Positions 44,288 to 53,530 are shown, counted from the first letter of the stretch. The stretch is 64,000 bases of DNA from Rhodospirillum sp047263945 (GCF_047263945.1 NZ_JBLAVB010000001.1:558001-622000), one strand, 5' to 3'. Made by a program: numbers and translations. The notes: generated by a model from the letters alone, not told the origin.

Positions 44288-44666
44288 AAAGGGGGCTGAG
44301 GTGGAAAACCTCGGTACGGCACCAATGCCGGTGAATCGAGTCCGATTCATGGCGCTCGTCACCCAAGGGGGTCCTCTTTTATCCCGTCCCGCCACAAGAC
44401 GCGACGAAAACCCGACAAGACCCAGCCAAAGTCAGGGCGATTTGCGCTGGTTACTTTTGATAGGTAAGTTTGTCGCCATCTGTCCCAGCTCACATTGGAG
44501 CCGGAACAAAAGGGGAGGCCATCGGACTCTTCCCAACCGAACCATAGGCAATGTAAGCCGGTCCGATGTCGACAAACGGCAGTCCAAGACCTGTCAATCA
44601 CCACCCCGGGGAGACTCCCTGCGAAGAACGCACCCCTCAAGGTTGGCCGAATAAAGAGGAGACGAG
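44288..44666. other. Intergenic region upstream of the aminotransferase
   Basis: A 379-bp region between the divergent 5' end of the aminotransferase and the 3' end of the OmpA lipoprotein gene. No RNA, repeat or clear promoter was identified. Confidence 0.35.
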
Positions 44667-45581
44667 TTAGTAGTCCAGGAAAACCTCGGTTCGCCGGTTA
44701 AAGGCCTCTCCCGAGGGCATGACCTCCTGGTATTCCTTCTGTTCATCGGCAACACCGCCGACGAAAATCTGACCACCAGGAACACCGGCGTTCATCAGGG
44801 CCCGGGCAACAGAATCAGCTCGCTGGGCAGAGACACGTAAATTGACCAGGGTATGATGAGACGGATCCATGTCTGCGGTCCGGCTGGAAGAATGGCCAAT
44901 CACGCGCAACACGCCCCCATATTGACGCTGGTAGGCAGCGATCTCACGGACAACGCTCAGATCATTGCTATCCAACCGCGCCGAACTGGCAGCAAAATAG
45001 ATCACCCCAACCTTGGAAGACACACCCACGCCAATACCGTTATATTCGGACAGGGGACGGGGTCCAGGGGACGCCATCATGTCCCGACCTGATATATAGC
45101 CAAGCGCCTGCTGGTGGACACCAGAGCCGTCTATAACCGTGGTGCCTCCAGCAACGGGTCCCGGAATGGTCCCTGTCATGGGCGGAACCGTGGGCGACGT
45201 CACAACACGCGGGCTCGTCGGCGCCATGGGAGTGCCCGCAGTAATATTCGAACCCACCGTGGTCGGTGGTGCAGTCGACTCTGGGCCGGGTCCGCTGATT
45301 TCCTGGGACGCGCGGCGCGTGCCATCCTGCGCATAGCGGGCCGCCTGCCGGTCAGCAACCAATCCCTGGGTAACGCTGCTCAGTTCCTCTGTGGTCGGCG
45401 GCATCGGTCGTTGGTCAGGCACCTTGTTCACATCGGGAAAATCACCCGCAGCGGTGTCGGCGTTTTGAGCCGCAGGACTTCCGGAAGAGGAACATCCTCC
45501 GAGTACAGCCGTCCCCAGCATTAACAGCCCCGCCACCGCGATGGACATCGCCGTTTTCGAAACACCCGAGTCCTGTCGCAT
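44667..45581 (-). CDS. OmpA-family lipoprotein, 304 aa
   Basis: Lipoprotein signal with lipobox LGGC at residue ~30 (VAGLLMLGTAVLGGC). It is followed by a Pro/Thr/Ser-rich linker (to ~165) and a C-terminal OmpA domain: VIYFAASSARLDSNDLSVVREIA, VIGHSSSRTADMD, NLRVSAQRADSVARALM and the peptidoglycan-binding NRRTEVFL. It probably tethers the outer membrane to peptidoglycan. ATG at 45581 or 45605; both keep the same lipobox. The neighbours do not indicate a specific partner. Confidence 0.85.
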   Translation of the reverse strand: MRQDSGVSKTAMSIAVAGLLMLGTAVLGGCSSSGSPAAQNADTAAGDFPDVNKVPDQRPMPPTTEELSSVTQGLVADRQAARYAQDGTRRASQEISGPGPESTAPPTTVGSNITAGTPMAPTSPRVVTSPTVPPMTGTIPGPVAGGTTVIDGSGVHQQALGYISGRDMMASPGPRPLSEYNGIGVGVSSKVGVIYFAASSARLDSNDLSVVREIAAYQRQYGGVLRVIGHSSSRTADMDPSHHTLVNLRVSAQRADSVARALMNAGVPGGQIFVGGVADEQKEYQEVMPSGEAFNRRTEVFLDY

Positions 45582-45605
45582 GCTTTCCGATTTCCCTCGC
45601 CTCAT

Positions 45606-46218
45606 GACCCTAAAAAACTCCCCGAGTTTCGCTTTTCCGGCTCTCCCATGGAAGCGGTGTAGCAGGTCCAGCCGCCCATTTGAACCGAAACCCCTTGTAT
45701 GCCAACCATTTTAATCGATTTGACCCTTAACACATTCCTGATGAATACGGTATAGCCTAGATGGCGCTTGGGATGGCGAGCGGTCCCCAAAGCCGCGTCA
45801 TAGTGGAATGTTGTAGTATTTTGGGCCCAAAGTACGTGAACGACTGCCCAAAGCTTGTGCAGATTGAGGTGATGGCTCGTTTCGATCACCTTAGGGACGG
45901 TTTCAATCACCTTCGGCGGAAGGAATCCGGTTCTTCAATGAAGCCCAATTTGACGCAATTGATCACCGGTCGCGACGGTCGTTACACCCCAAATCCCCGT
46001 CCACGAATCAGCTGGAGGGTGGATGCTATTCCTCATCGTCACCGTCCATACCCCGGTCCTTTCGCCTGGGCCGAACGCGAACCCTGGGTCGAGGCTCGTT
46101 CGATCCAGTTTCAATCAGCCGAGCGGCGGACAAGGCTTAAAAGTCGGTCCCCCGGATTCCCGGAGTAACGTTTCCCGGTGCCTGGGTGCCGCTCAATCCG
46201 ATCAAGGACCCTCATACC
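45606..46218. other. Intergenic region upstream of phaC
   Basis: A 613-bp gap. It holds a pair of short direct repeats around 45880-45912 (TTTCGATCACCTT and TTTCAATCACCTT, about 23 bp apart), which could be regulator sites for phaC. No gene of convincing coding character is seen. Confidence 0.4.
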
Positions 46219-48018
46219 ATGGCCGATCATCAGGGCAGCGACCTCAAACTTCCCGACCCTTCGAAACTGGGCAAGACGATGGCGGACATCGCCGAAGTCA
46301 GTCAACGCCTCGTCACGGAATTCCTCTCCAATCAGGCCAGCCAATCCAGCGGGTCCATGGGCGACCCCACGAACATTGGCGGCGCCTTCTTCGAAATGAC
46401 GACCCGAATGATGAGCGACCCCGGTCGTATCGTCGAAGCCAACATGACCCTTTGGCGGGATTACATGACGCTTTGGCAGAACGCAGCGGTTCGAATGATG
46501 GGGGGCGAGGCGCCGACCATCGTCCAGCCCGAACAGGGGGATAGACGCTTCAAAGACGACGCCTGGTCAGAGAACGAGGTTTTCGACTACATTAAACAAA
46601 CCTACCTCCTTTCTTCCCGCTACATTCAACAGGTCGTCCACGGGACCGAAGGCCTGGACAAGCATACGGCGGAGAAAGTCGACTTTTACACCCGTCAGTT
46701 TGTCGACGCCATGGCGCCGTCCAACTTCATGGTGACCAACCCGGAAGTCATCCGTCAGACCATTGAAAGCGGCGGTGACAACTTGGTAAGAGGCCTGGAA
46801 AATCTGCTTCACGACTTGGAGCGGGGCAAGGGTCAACTTCGCATTTCGATGACTGACGAGAACGCCTTTGAGGTCGGGGTCAATGTTGCTACCACGCCAA
46901 GCAAGGTGGTGTATCGCAACGACTTGATGGAACTCCTGCAATACGAACCGAGCACCGAACAGGTCAACAAACGGGCCCTGCTGATTATTCCGCCCTGGAT
47001 TAACAAGTTCTACATCCTCGACCTCCGTCCGAAGAACAGCTTCATTAAATGGGCTGTTGATCAGGGGCACACGGTCTTTGTCGTATCCTGGGTGAACCCT
47101 GATGCCTCCCTGGCCAAAAAGTCCTTCGAGAACTATATGCTTGAAGGCCCGCTTGCAGCCCTCGACGTGATCGAGAGTATCACCGGAGAAACCTCCACCA
47201 ATGTTATCGGCTATTGTCTGGGCGGTACCCTGTTGGGGTGCACGCTGTCCTATCTGACCAGCAAAGGACAGGCTGGCCGCATCGCCTCGGCCACTCATTT
47301 CACCACCATGCTCGACTTCACGGATCCAGGAGAACTGGGTGTTTTTATCGACGACGACAGCCTGGATTACCTGGAAGAACAGATGAACAAGCGAGGTTAT
47401 CTGGATGGTTCCGAAATGGCAGGGACCTTCAACCTCCTTCGGGCCAACGACCTGATCTGGTCCTTCGTGGTCAACAACTACCTGCTGGGCAAGGATCCCT
47501 TCCCTTTCGACCTGCTTTATTGGAATTCGGACAACACCAGGATGCCTGCAGCCATGCACAGCTTCTACCTGCGCAAGATGTATCAGGAGAATGCGGTGAA
47601 GGATCCCGGCGGGATTACCCTCGATGGCGTCCCCATTGACCTGAGCAAGGTGAAGACCCCTGCCTATTTCATCAGCGCCCGGGAGGATCATATCGCCCCT
47701 TGGAAATCGACCTTTGTCGGCTCCCAACTCTACTCCGGTCCGGTGAAATTCACGCTTTCTGCCTCCGGGCATATCGCCGGTGTTGTCAACCCCCCCGCCG
47801 CAAACAAATATTGCTTCTGGACCTACAATCGAAAGGTCAAAGATCCCGACGCATGGCTTCAAAAAGCCACCCAAACCGAGGGGTCTTGGTGGCCTGATTG
47901 GAACACTTGGGTCAGCAAATTCGCGGGTGGCCAAGTTCCAGCGCGTAAACCGGGAGACGCGGGCACCGAAGTGCTGTGCGACGGACCAGGTACCTATGTC
48001 AAAGTTCGGGTCGTTTAG
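46219..48018 (+). CDS. phaC: Class I poly(3-hydroxyalkanoate) synthase
   Basis: PhaC polymerises hydroxyacyl-CoA into storage polyester on granules. The lipase-like box is GYCLGG, with nucleophile C333. Other hallmarks are RNDLMELLQYEPSTEQVNKRALLIIPPWINKFYILDL and the catalytic Asp and His in SAREDHIAPWKS and LSASGHIAGVVNPP. The start at 46219 has AAGGA upstream, giving 599 aa, the class I length. The N-terminal ~100 residues are variable. No phaA, phaB or phasin lies adjacent. Confidence 0.96.
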   Translation: MADHQGSDLKLPDPSKLGKTMADIAEVSQRLVTEFLSNQASQSSGSMGDPTNIGGAFFEMTTRMMSDPGRIVEANMTLWRDYMTLWQNAAVRMMGGEAPTIVQPEQGDRRFKDDAWSENEVFDYIKQTYLLSSRYIQQVVHGTEGLDKHTAEKVDFYTRQFVDAMAPSNFMVTNPEVIRQTIESGGDNLVRGLENLLHDLERGKGQLRISMTDENAFEVGVNVATTPSKVVYRNDLMELLQYEPSTEQVNKRALLIIPPWINKFYILDLRPKNSFIKWAVDQGHTVFVVSWVNPDASLAKKSFENYMLEGPLAALDVIESITGETSTNVIGYCLGGTLLGCTLSYLTSKGQAGRIASATHFTTMLDFTDPGELGVFIDDDSLDYLEEQMNKRGYLDGSEMAGTFNLLRANDLIWSFVVNNYLLGKDPFPFDLLYWNSDNTRMPAAMHSFYLRKMYQENAVKDPGGITLDGVPIDLSKVKTPAYFISAREDHIAPWKSTFVGSQLYSGPVKFTLSASGHIAGVVNPPAANKYCFWTYNRKVKDPDAWLQKATQTEGSWWPDWNTWVSKFAGGQVPARKPGDAGTEVLCDGPGTYVKVRVV

Positions 48019-48024
48019 ATTAAA

Positions 48025-48090
48025 CCGCCTTAAATCGAAATCGATTTAAGGCGGATAATTTGACCTACAATCCGTATACTTAGAGTATCG
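48025..48090. repeat. Palindromic module P4 and linker downstream of phaC
   Basis: A 14-bp perfect stem CCGCCTTAAATCGA/TCGATTTAAGGCGG is followed by the linker GATAATTTGACCTAC...ACTTAGAGTATCG. The hairpin and linker recur inverted at about 11611-11669. It lies 6 bp after the phaC stop and could act as a transcript end. Confidence 0.75.
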
Positions 48091-48132
48091 CATAGGGCGG
48101 AAATCCGGTTTCCACTTTGCCGCGCGACACTC
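48082..48132. repeat. Diverged copy of palindromic module P1
   Basis: AGAGTATCGCATAGGGCGGAAATCCGGTTTCCAC... resembles 54114-54165 but is decayed on the right arm. It directly abuts the P4 module. Confidence 0.6.
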
Positions 48133-48170
48133 CAGGTCTCTTCTGCTTTCTCCAATGAAGGACACCGCCC

Positions 48171-48524
48171 ATGGCTCACCATTCCTTGCCCCGCATTCTG
48201 GCCGTGACTGTCCTCTCTCTGGCCATGACGCCCCTTTTCCAGACGGGCGCGGCCAGCGCACAAAGCCCCGAAGACCTGCTCGCCACCTACCAAACCAGAT
48301 GCACCAGCGAAGCTCACCGGGAAGCAGCCCGAAAAGGTCCCCAGGAGGCCATGGACCACGGCACCCTCTGCGATGACTTGGCCAAGCGCATTCAAACCGG
48401 GTTGAAACGACAGGAAACCGGTGCGCAGGCGTCCCCTCTCGCACGTCCGAATCCGACGGTCTGGCCGGATTCAGGCCTTCCCCCCTCTCCGGGATCCCCC
48501 TTGCCCGTACCGAATCCCGAATAG
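48171..48524 (+). CDS. Small secreted protein with signal peptide, 117 aa
   Basis: Signal peptide residues 1-30 (LAVTVLSLAMTPLFQTGAASA, cleavage after ASA). The mature part has two Cys (TYQTRCTSEAHRE and GTLCDDLAKRI), which could form a disulfide, then a Pro-rich tail. AAGGA precedes the ATG by 9 bases. No family recognised. Likely periplasmic. Confidence 0.65.
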   Translation: MAHHSLPRILAVTVLSLAMTPLFQTGAASAQSPEDLLATYQTRCTSEAHREAARKGPQEAMDHGTLCDDLAKRIQTGLKRQETGAQASPLARPNPTVWPDSGLPPSPGSPLPVPNPE

Positions 48525-48685
48525 TCCGCCGGGGGAGCATCCGTATCCGGTCGGGAAAATTTAACTTTTGGTAACCGCTTTTACAATAAGCTCGCCCCAT
48601 ATGGGTCTCCTGAAGCACGTCACGTTATGGTGCGTTAAGACGAGGCGTGAAATGGGATCGGTGAAACAATGGGGAGATGGGAACC

Positions 48686-49240
48686 ATGCGTAGGACGAGC
48701 ACCGAACTGTCCCAACCGGACGGACACCGATCCAGCCACCTTTCCTTTCGGGGATGGGCGTTCCTACTCATTGGCGCTGCCTTGGCTCTATCGGCTTGCG
48801 CTGGCAGTCCAGAATTCCGCGCTGTCACCGCAGATGGCCTGTCCGAGACAGCGACCGCTGGACGTGATGCACGGGATCGGGCTGAAGCCGTGGACCTTGC
48901 CCAAGGTGTCCTTCCACGGAAAGACTTGGCATTGGCCTATGTCTATCAAGAGCCCGGCATCCCACTGATCGATGAAAACCTCAGCCTGGACGGGGGTACC
49001 CCTGTGCCCTTGCGGGTCAATCAATATCGCGTTTGGGAACTGGAACCCGGAACCCATCTTCTCGAAGCCTGGAGGGGCAACCGCCGCTTAGGCAGTCGAT
49101 CCCTTCGACTGCGACCCGGAGAAGTGATTTTCTTCAAGTTCGCAGTTAAGAACAACCTGGGCGGAAAACTCTACCTCGTCCAGGCGGGTGACCAAGAAGG
49201 TCGGATTTTTGTCCGCTCCGCCAATTTCGGCGCTCAATAG
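48686..49240 (+). CDS. Lipoprotein with DUF2846-like domain, 184 aa
   Basis: The lipobox LSAC (FLLIGAALALSAC) marks a lipoprotein of ~35-residue signal. The C-terminal ~90 residues read like the beta-sandwich DUF2846 domain: PLRVNQYRVWELEPGTHLLEAWRGNRRLGSRSLRLRPGEVIFFKF. The ATG at 48686 is 9 bases after GGGGAG; another ATG at 48677 is too close to that site. Function unknown; likely anchored in the inner leaflet of the outer membrane. Confidence 0.7.
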   Translation: MRRTSTELSQPDGHRSSHLSFRGWAFLLIGAALALSACAGSPEFRAVTADGLSETATAGRDARDRAEAVDLAQGVLPRKDLALAYVYQEPGIPLIDENLSLDGGTPVPLRVNQYRVWELEPGTHLLEAWRGNRRLGSRSLRLRPGEVIFFKFAVKNNLGGKLYLVQAGDQEGRIFVRSANFGAQ

Positions 49241-49590
49241 AGGGTCCCGCTCTTTCCATTGTCCATCTGCCTCCGGTCTTTCTTCGGACCGGAAAACCGA
49301 TTCCCACGTTTCCGCTCGATATTTTAATCAAATCGCCAGAACCCAAGAGTTATGGTGATTTCCCCAAAAACTACCCGACGGTCAAAGGATAAAAGACCCC
49401 AGATATCAATATCTTGTTTCCCACTATTCCACCGTTTTTGTCCTCTAACTCACTTCTATTCGGCCATTAACAAACAACACCGCTTTATAAGAAAACCCAA
49501 TGTGCGCGCGAGCCTCCTTGACTTTCTGGGACGGCACTGAAAAACTGTCAATACGTTTGGGTAGGGGTCTGTTTTCCTTTTTGAACCCTT
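49241..49590. other. Intergenic region with a partial P1 palindrome
   Basis: A partial P1 module (CGGACCGGAAAACCGATTCCCACGT...CGCTCGAT) is at 49285-49325. The rest is AT-rich and no gene is supported. Confidence 0.55.
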
Positions 49591-49596
49591 CGGTCC

Positions 49597-49605
49597 TGAT
49601 ATGAT
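49597..49605 (+). promoter_or_regulatory. Candidate extended -10 promoter for the DUF697 gene
   Basis: TGATATGAT has the TGn extension and a TATGAT -10 hexamer. The -35 region is poor at standard spacing. It lies ~155 bp upstream of the ATG at 49762. Confidence 0.35.
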
Positions 49606-49761
49606 GCAGGGCTTGTAAGCGCCCCTCACGCGTCTCCTGACCTCCGGCAGGAAGTCATTAGTCTTTCCTCCGAACAGCCGACTTGCAGGGGCGCGCCGCG
49701 CCATAAGCAAACCGGACGGCCCCCGTCCAGGAACCATATATTTAGAACAGGATCAGAAAAC

Positions 49762-50340
49762 ATGACCAAAAAGGCTGAAACCACCGCAGAAACACCCGCC
49801 GAGGACACAGCTTCTGAGGACACGAACACGAAGGAAACAACCATAGAGGAAGGCGCTCCCGCACTCACAGGGGATGAGCGACTGCACCAGGCCCAACGGT
49901 TGGTGCGCCGCGCCTCTGTCTGGGGCTTCGGCGCCGGCTGCATTCCCTTACCCCTGGTTGATCTCGCCACGGTGACCGGATTGCAATTGAAGATGATTTC
50001 CAATCTATCGAACCTCTACGGCATCCCATTCCGCGACCATACTGCGAAGAACATCGTGGCTGGACTTTTGGGTAGCATTCTACCAAAAACTCTCGCTACT
50101 GGCAGTGTTGGCTCCCTACTGAAGAGCGTTCCCCTGTTCGGGAGTGCCCTTGGCCTGCTGTCCATGCCCAGCTTCTCGTCTGCAGCGACCTACGCCATTG
50201 GACAGGTCTTCATCAAGCATATGGAATCCGGTGGCACTCTGTTGGATTTTGACGTGGACAAGATGCGCGGTTACTTCATCGCCGAGTTCGAAGCCCAAAA
50301 GGCAGAGACAACCAGCGAGCCAACCAAGGTCGCCAGTTAA
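49762..50340 (+). CDS. DUF697 (YcjF-like) membrane protein, 192 aa
   Basis: An acidic, Thr/Glu-rich N-terminus (~40 residues) precedes a DUF697 core: RLVRRASVWGFGAGCIPLPLVDLATVTGLQLKMISNLSNLYGI and hydrophobic glycine-rich stretches (TAKNIVAGLLGSILP, SLLKSVPLFGSALGLLSMP). The C-terminus is helical (AATYAIGQVFIKHMESGGTL...). Family members occur as standalone proteins or attached to GTPases. The role is unknown. It precedes a small membrane-protein gene. Confidence 0.75.
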   Translation: MTKKAETTAETPAEDTASEDTNTKETTIEEGAPALTGDERLHQAQRLVRRASVWGFGAGCIPLPLVDLATVTGLQLKMISNLSNLYGIPFRDHTAKNIVAGLLGSILPKTLATGSVGSLLKSVPLFGSALGLLSMPSFSSAATYAIGQVFIKHMESGGTLLDFDVDKMRGYFIAEFEAQKAETTSEPTKVAS

Positions 50341-50382
50341 ATATCCAATGAAGGGCAGCCCCCTTCCCTTGTCCAGCTCCGC

Positions 50383-50410
50383 TTGACTCAATTTAGACTT
50401 GTGGTATGAT
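50383..50410 (+). promoter_or_regulatory. Sigma70-type promoter for the 58-aa membrane protein
   Basis: TTGACT at 50383-50388 and TATGAT at 50405-50410 are separated by 16 bp, close to the vegetative consensus. A hairpin CCCGGGT/ACCCGGG follows at about 50422-50443. The gene starts at 50551, so the leader would be ~135 nt. Confidence 0.65.
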
Positions 50411-50550
50411 CGTCCCATTGGCCCGGGTCTATGAACACCCGGGTCGACTCTCCTCTGCTATAGCGCGTGAGATCTAAGCTAAGGGCAAAAGATTTCGGCA
50501 AAGCCACCATTAGCTGTTCGTTGCCTCTTCCACGCATCAGGAGCCGATCC

Positions 50551-50727
50551 ATGGGCCTCCCTCTTCTTGTCTATGTCTGCCTTTCGATCGTGATGGGGGT
50601 AATTGGTCGCAAAACGGCCATCGGTTTCGTTGGTTTTTTCATCCTCAGCTTGGTCATCACACCACTGGCGACCTGCATCATTTTGCTCATAACCTCCCCT
50701 CGCTCGGACCATCTGCCCCAACGCTGA
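50551..50727 (+). CDS. Small hydrophobic membrane protein, 58 aa
   Basis: ATG at 50551 is preceded by AGGAG. Two hydrophobic segments (residues ~3-18, LLVYVCLSIVMGVIG; ~25-48, IGFVGFFILSLVITPLATCIILL) suggest a hairpin in the membrane. It may relate to small 'YqaE/PMP3-like' or phage-holin-like proteins, but the family is not recognised. Its own strong promoter and leader suggest it is really expressed. Confidence 0.6.
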   Translation: MGLPLLVYVCLSIVMGVIGRKTAIGFVGFFILSLVITPLATCIILLITSPRSDHLPQR

Positions 50728-51075
50728 AGCCCCCTTCCCATCCTCTCCGGTTTCCGGTCATCTTTCCGGCAGCCGACGGTTTCTTTGAGCCACCAGATAG
50801 CCCCCCTCTGCCTAGTGGGTTTTTTAGGTGGAACCTTGCTCTTTTGATTTTAATGTCGCGAGGATTGTAAGTGTGGGTCGGTCTTGTCACAAGCCGAACA
50901 CGTCAATAGCGGCAAGGATTCTGTGGATGAGCCCCTTTCGTCGGTTGCCTCTACTGCAACCAATGGGGCTAACTTTTGTCGGCCTCGAGTATTTTGCGCA
51001 AAAATGACCACCGGTTTTGCATATGAAAATGCGATGAAACAAAATCTTAGGGCACTTTGTGTAATTAACGACACA
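50728..51075. other. Intergenic region without supported genes
   Basis: A short reading frame near 50884-51102 has no binding site or family and runs into the adjacent repeat, so it was not annotated. Confidence 0.4.
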
Positions 51076-51246
51076 GTTCACGACAGTGTCTGGTTTTTTT
51101 GAGCGATTGCCCAAACCCATTTGGGGGAAAATGCCCCCAAACCCCCATTTTTTCTTTAAGATGATAGATGCTTGTGGCGTTTCGACCCCAATGGGGGGAA
51201 CGAACGGGGCAGAGCCCCATGACTGGAAAGCACCCCTACCGTATAC
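51076..51246 (+). mobile_element. ~175-bp dispersed element (diverged copy)
   Basis: Left end GTTCACGACAG, right end CTACCGTATAC, and the central TTTGGGGGAAAATGCCCCCAAA hairpin are recognisable. The middle hairpins have decayed. It lies 30 bp downstream (on the plus strand, left) of the DUF2141 gene's stop. Confidence 0.65.
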
Positions 51247-51276
51247 CGTGATTTACGACAAACTCAATCAGGCAAG

Positions 51277-51741
51277 CTAATAGCGCATTTTCGCAATGAT
51301 CAGCTTAGGCGCCCGACCAGTCACCGTCAGGGCCGCCTCCTCAAAGCTCGGCGGACCGAGAAGGACCTTAGCGTCACGGGAAAAGCCAAAGCCCTCCATG
51401 GGGAGACCCAACAAGCTTTGATCGAAAACTCCGTTATTGTTTTGATCGTGGAAGAACGCAATCGCATAGCGCCCTTCCGGCAGGTTGGTGAACAGGGCTT
51501 CAGTCTGATTGCCATGCGGGTGGACGGTGACCTTGCGAATCACCCCATCTCTCTTGGGAAACCGATCGGCTTGATCATAGAGAGCCAAGCGTACCACCCC
51601 ATCGTCTGACTTCAATCCCGTAATCGCCACCACCAATGTGCTATCGCTCCGTCCAGCGAAGGCCACAGCGGAGTCTGCAAGTACTGACAGACAAAGCATG
51701 AGAGCTAAAGTAACGATCGATATCAGCTTTGAAACACGCAT
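51277..51741 (-). CDS. DUF2141 secreted protein, 154 aa
   Basis: An N-terminal signal peptide (LISIVTLALMLCLSVLADSAVA) leads into the DUF2141 beta-sandwich: LVVAITGLKSDDGVVRLALYDQADRFP, NLPEGRYAIAFFHDQNNNGVFDQSLLGLPMEGFGFS. The DQNNNGVFD segment resembles a calcium-type loop. The function of the family is unknown. Start chosen at MRVSKL (51741), because the preceding residues weaken the signal peptide. Confidence 0.8.
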   Translation of the reverse strand: MRVSKLISIVTLALMLCLSVLADSAVAFAGRSDSTLVVAITGLKSDDGVVRLALYDQADRFPKRDGVIRKVTVHPHGNQTEALFTNLPEGRYAIAFFHDQNNNGVFDQSLLGLPMEGFGFSRDAKVLLGPPSFEEAALTVTGRAPKLIIAKMRY

Positions 51742-51917
51742 AGTTCCAAGACCTTCGCAGCATTTTTTCATCTAGGAGTAAGGCGTGGTAGCACCGTTCC
51801 TCCACCATGACAATACGGCAAGATTCAATGGAGCCATGTTTCTAATGCAAATCCCTTCAACCGAGAAAACACGAGAAAAATCAAAATCTTATTAAAATCT
51901 CAAACCACATCCACACG
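51742..51917. other. Upstream region of the DUF2141 gene
   Basis: Mostly AT-rich. It probably carries the promoter of the gene on the minus strand, but no clear motif was found. Confidence 0.3.
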
Positions 51918-52090
51918 ATACACGACAGTGTCTCGTGTTTTTTGGGCGATTGCCCAAGCCCATTTGCGGGTAAATGCCCCTAATCCCCCATTTTTCCTTT
52001 AGAAATAATGGCCTGGGGTCTGGGGCCTTTCGGGCCCCAGTGGAGGACGGGGCAAAGCCCCGTGACGGGACGACACCCCCTGTCGTGTAC
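51918..52090 (+). mobile_element. ~175-bp dispersed element (complete copy)
   Basis: Left end ATACACGACAG and right end CTGTCGTGTAC form matching inverted ends. GGGCGATTGCCC, the GGGG...CCCC central stem and ACGGGGCAAAGCCCCGT are present. Flanks extend the inverted ends (CACACG left, TGTGACG right). Confidence 0.75.
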
Positions 52091-52166
52091 TGTGACGCGA
52101 GACTCGCCCCTTTTTGCAAGAGTCGCCATTTGTCTGTTTGAAGGCTTGCACGCGACCGTGAGGTAT

Positions 52167-52421
52167 CTAATGCCCAGAAGACGATACAGATCTGGACTTG
52201 CCGTAGCCGCAATCGCAGCGTTCGGCGCTGGAGGTCAGACGCATCACCCAACCGTCCCCGTGGTCGCTACGCTCCCACTTAAAGGTCGCCCCGCACTTTT
52301 GACAAACTTGATCATTGGGCCGCAAAGTCCGACGGCCCCCTCCCTTTAAATGCCCGGCCACCGCAACGCGGCCCACCGTTCTAGGGTCTATGGATATTGG
52401 TTTGGCCATCTTCGCCCTCAT
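52167..52421 (-). CDS. Small Cys-containing protein coupled to the DHH phosphoesterase gene, 84 aa
   Basis: The ATG overlaps the DHH gene stop by four bases (ATGA), which fixes the start and implies coupled translation. Residues include CQKCGATF (C-x2-C) and CDCGYG (C-x-C), a likely zinc or metal ribbon. The first 35 residues are basic and Gly-rich. No family recognised. The close coupling suggests a shared function with the phosphoesterase. Confidence 0.65.
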   Translation of the reverse strand: MRAKMAKPISIDPRTVGRVAVAGHLKGGGRRTLRPNDQVCQKCGATFKWERSDHGDGWVMRLTSSAERCDCGYGKSRSVSSSGH

Positions 52422-53347
52422 CCATCGGCCGTGATGCTGGCGATCAATTCGGCGAGCACAGCTTCAGCCCTATCATTACTTACTTGGCAGGTTCCAGCAG
52501 CATCATGACCGCCCCCCCCATACTTGAGGGCCAAGGCTCCAACATTGGTCTGGGATGACCGATTCAGAATAGACTTACCGATTGCAAAGACCGTGTTTTG
52601 CCGGTCCCGGCCCCACATCACATGAATGGACATGCTGGCTTCAGGGAACAAAGCGTAAATCATGAACCGATTGCAGGCGTAGATTGGGTCCTCGCCCCGC
52701 AAGTCGAGAACCACCAAGTTGTCGTATACAGAAGTGTTTCGCACGATCTGATGTTCGGCCTTTTCCCTGTGCTCCAGGAACAGATGGACCCGTTCCTCCA
52801 CATCGGGAAGGGACAAAATTTCATCAATGGTGTGGTGGCGGCAATAGACAATCAAATCCATCATCAATTGATAGTTCGAGATGGTGAAGTCCCTAAAACG
52901 CCCCAGCCCCGTGCGCGGATCCATCATGAAATTCAGTAGGGTCCAGCCATCCGGCGCCAGAATTTCTTCCTCCGAATACTGTGCAGAATCCGCTTTATCC
53001 ACGGCCTCCATCAATTCATCTGAGACGTCGTGGAAACGCTCCTTGCCTCCGAAATAATCAAAGACAACACGAGCCGCAGAGGGGGCATTCGGGTCGATAA
53101 TATGGTTTTCCTTGGGGCCAACGCGGACCGTTTCGGACAAATGGTGGTCGAAACACAGATGCACGCCATCCACATAGGGCAGGTTCGTGGTGATGTCCCG
53201 AGAAGAAATCTCGATTTTACCGTCCTGCATATCCTTGGGATGAACGAAGGTAATACCGTCGATCATATCCAAATCTCGCAGCAGCATCGCCGCCACCAAA
53301 CCGTCGAAATCACTGCGCGTCACCAGCCGGTATTTCGGTTGATCCAT
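52418..53347 (-). CDS. DHH-family phosphoesterase, 309 aa
   Basis: The DHH domain has TRSDFDGLVAAMLL and HLCFDHHLSETVRVG; the DHHA1-type C-terminus ends with ALKYGGGGHDAAGTCQVS. The family includes oligoribonuclease/nanoRNase, exopolyphosphatase-related and cyclic-dinucleotide phosphodiesterases. The specific substrate is not assigned. The start at 53347 (MDQPKYRLVTRSDFDG) is preferred over a GTG at 53365. The small Cys-rich protein follows it. Confidence 0.85.
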   Translation of the reverse strand: MDQPKYRLVTRSDFDGLVAAMLLRDLDMIDGITFVHPKDMQDGKIEISSRDITTNLPYVDGVHLCFDHHLSETVRVGPKENHIIDPNAPSAARVVFDYFGGKERFHDVSDELMEAVDKADSAQYSEEEILAPDGWTLLNFMMDPRTGLGRFRDFTISNYQLMMDLIVYCRHHTIDEILSLPDVEERVHLFLEHREKAEHQIVRNTSVYDNLVVLDLRGEDPIYACNRFMIYALFPEASMSIHVMWGRDRQNTVFAIGKSILNRSSQTNVGALALKYGGGGHDAAGTCQVSNDRAEAVLAELIASITADG

Positions 53348-53530
53348 CGCCCCCAACGTCCTCACCTACATTTGTTTCAACGACAGCACCCGCCATTCTT
53401 AGGCGACTCAGCCCCAAGGAAAGCGACACGCACGGATGCCATACTCTCTCGATAGGGATCCCAGACCGCCCCGAACACGACAACCTGCCCCTACCCGTCA
53501 GGGTATCGCGCCGTCGCCCGCCCCACAATG
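53348..53530. other. Region upstream of the DHH gene
   Basis: No supported gene or RNA. It leads into a short tandem repeat at 53531. Confidence 0.35.

Noticed and set aside
45902..46168. Reading frames just upstream of phaC
   Set aside because: Compositions are Arg/Pro/Ser-rich, there is no binding site, and no known family is matched.
50884..51102. A 72-residue plus-strand frame upstream of the repeat
   Set aside because: Starts with TTG, has no convincing binding site or family, and its end runs into the dispersed element.
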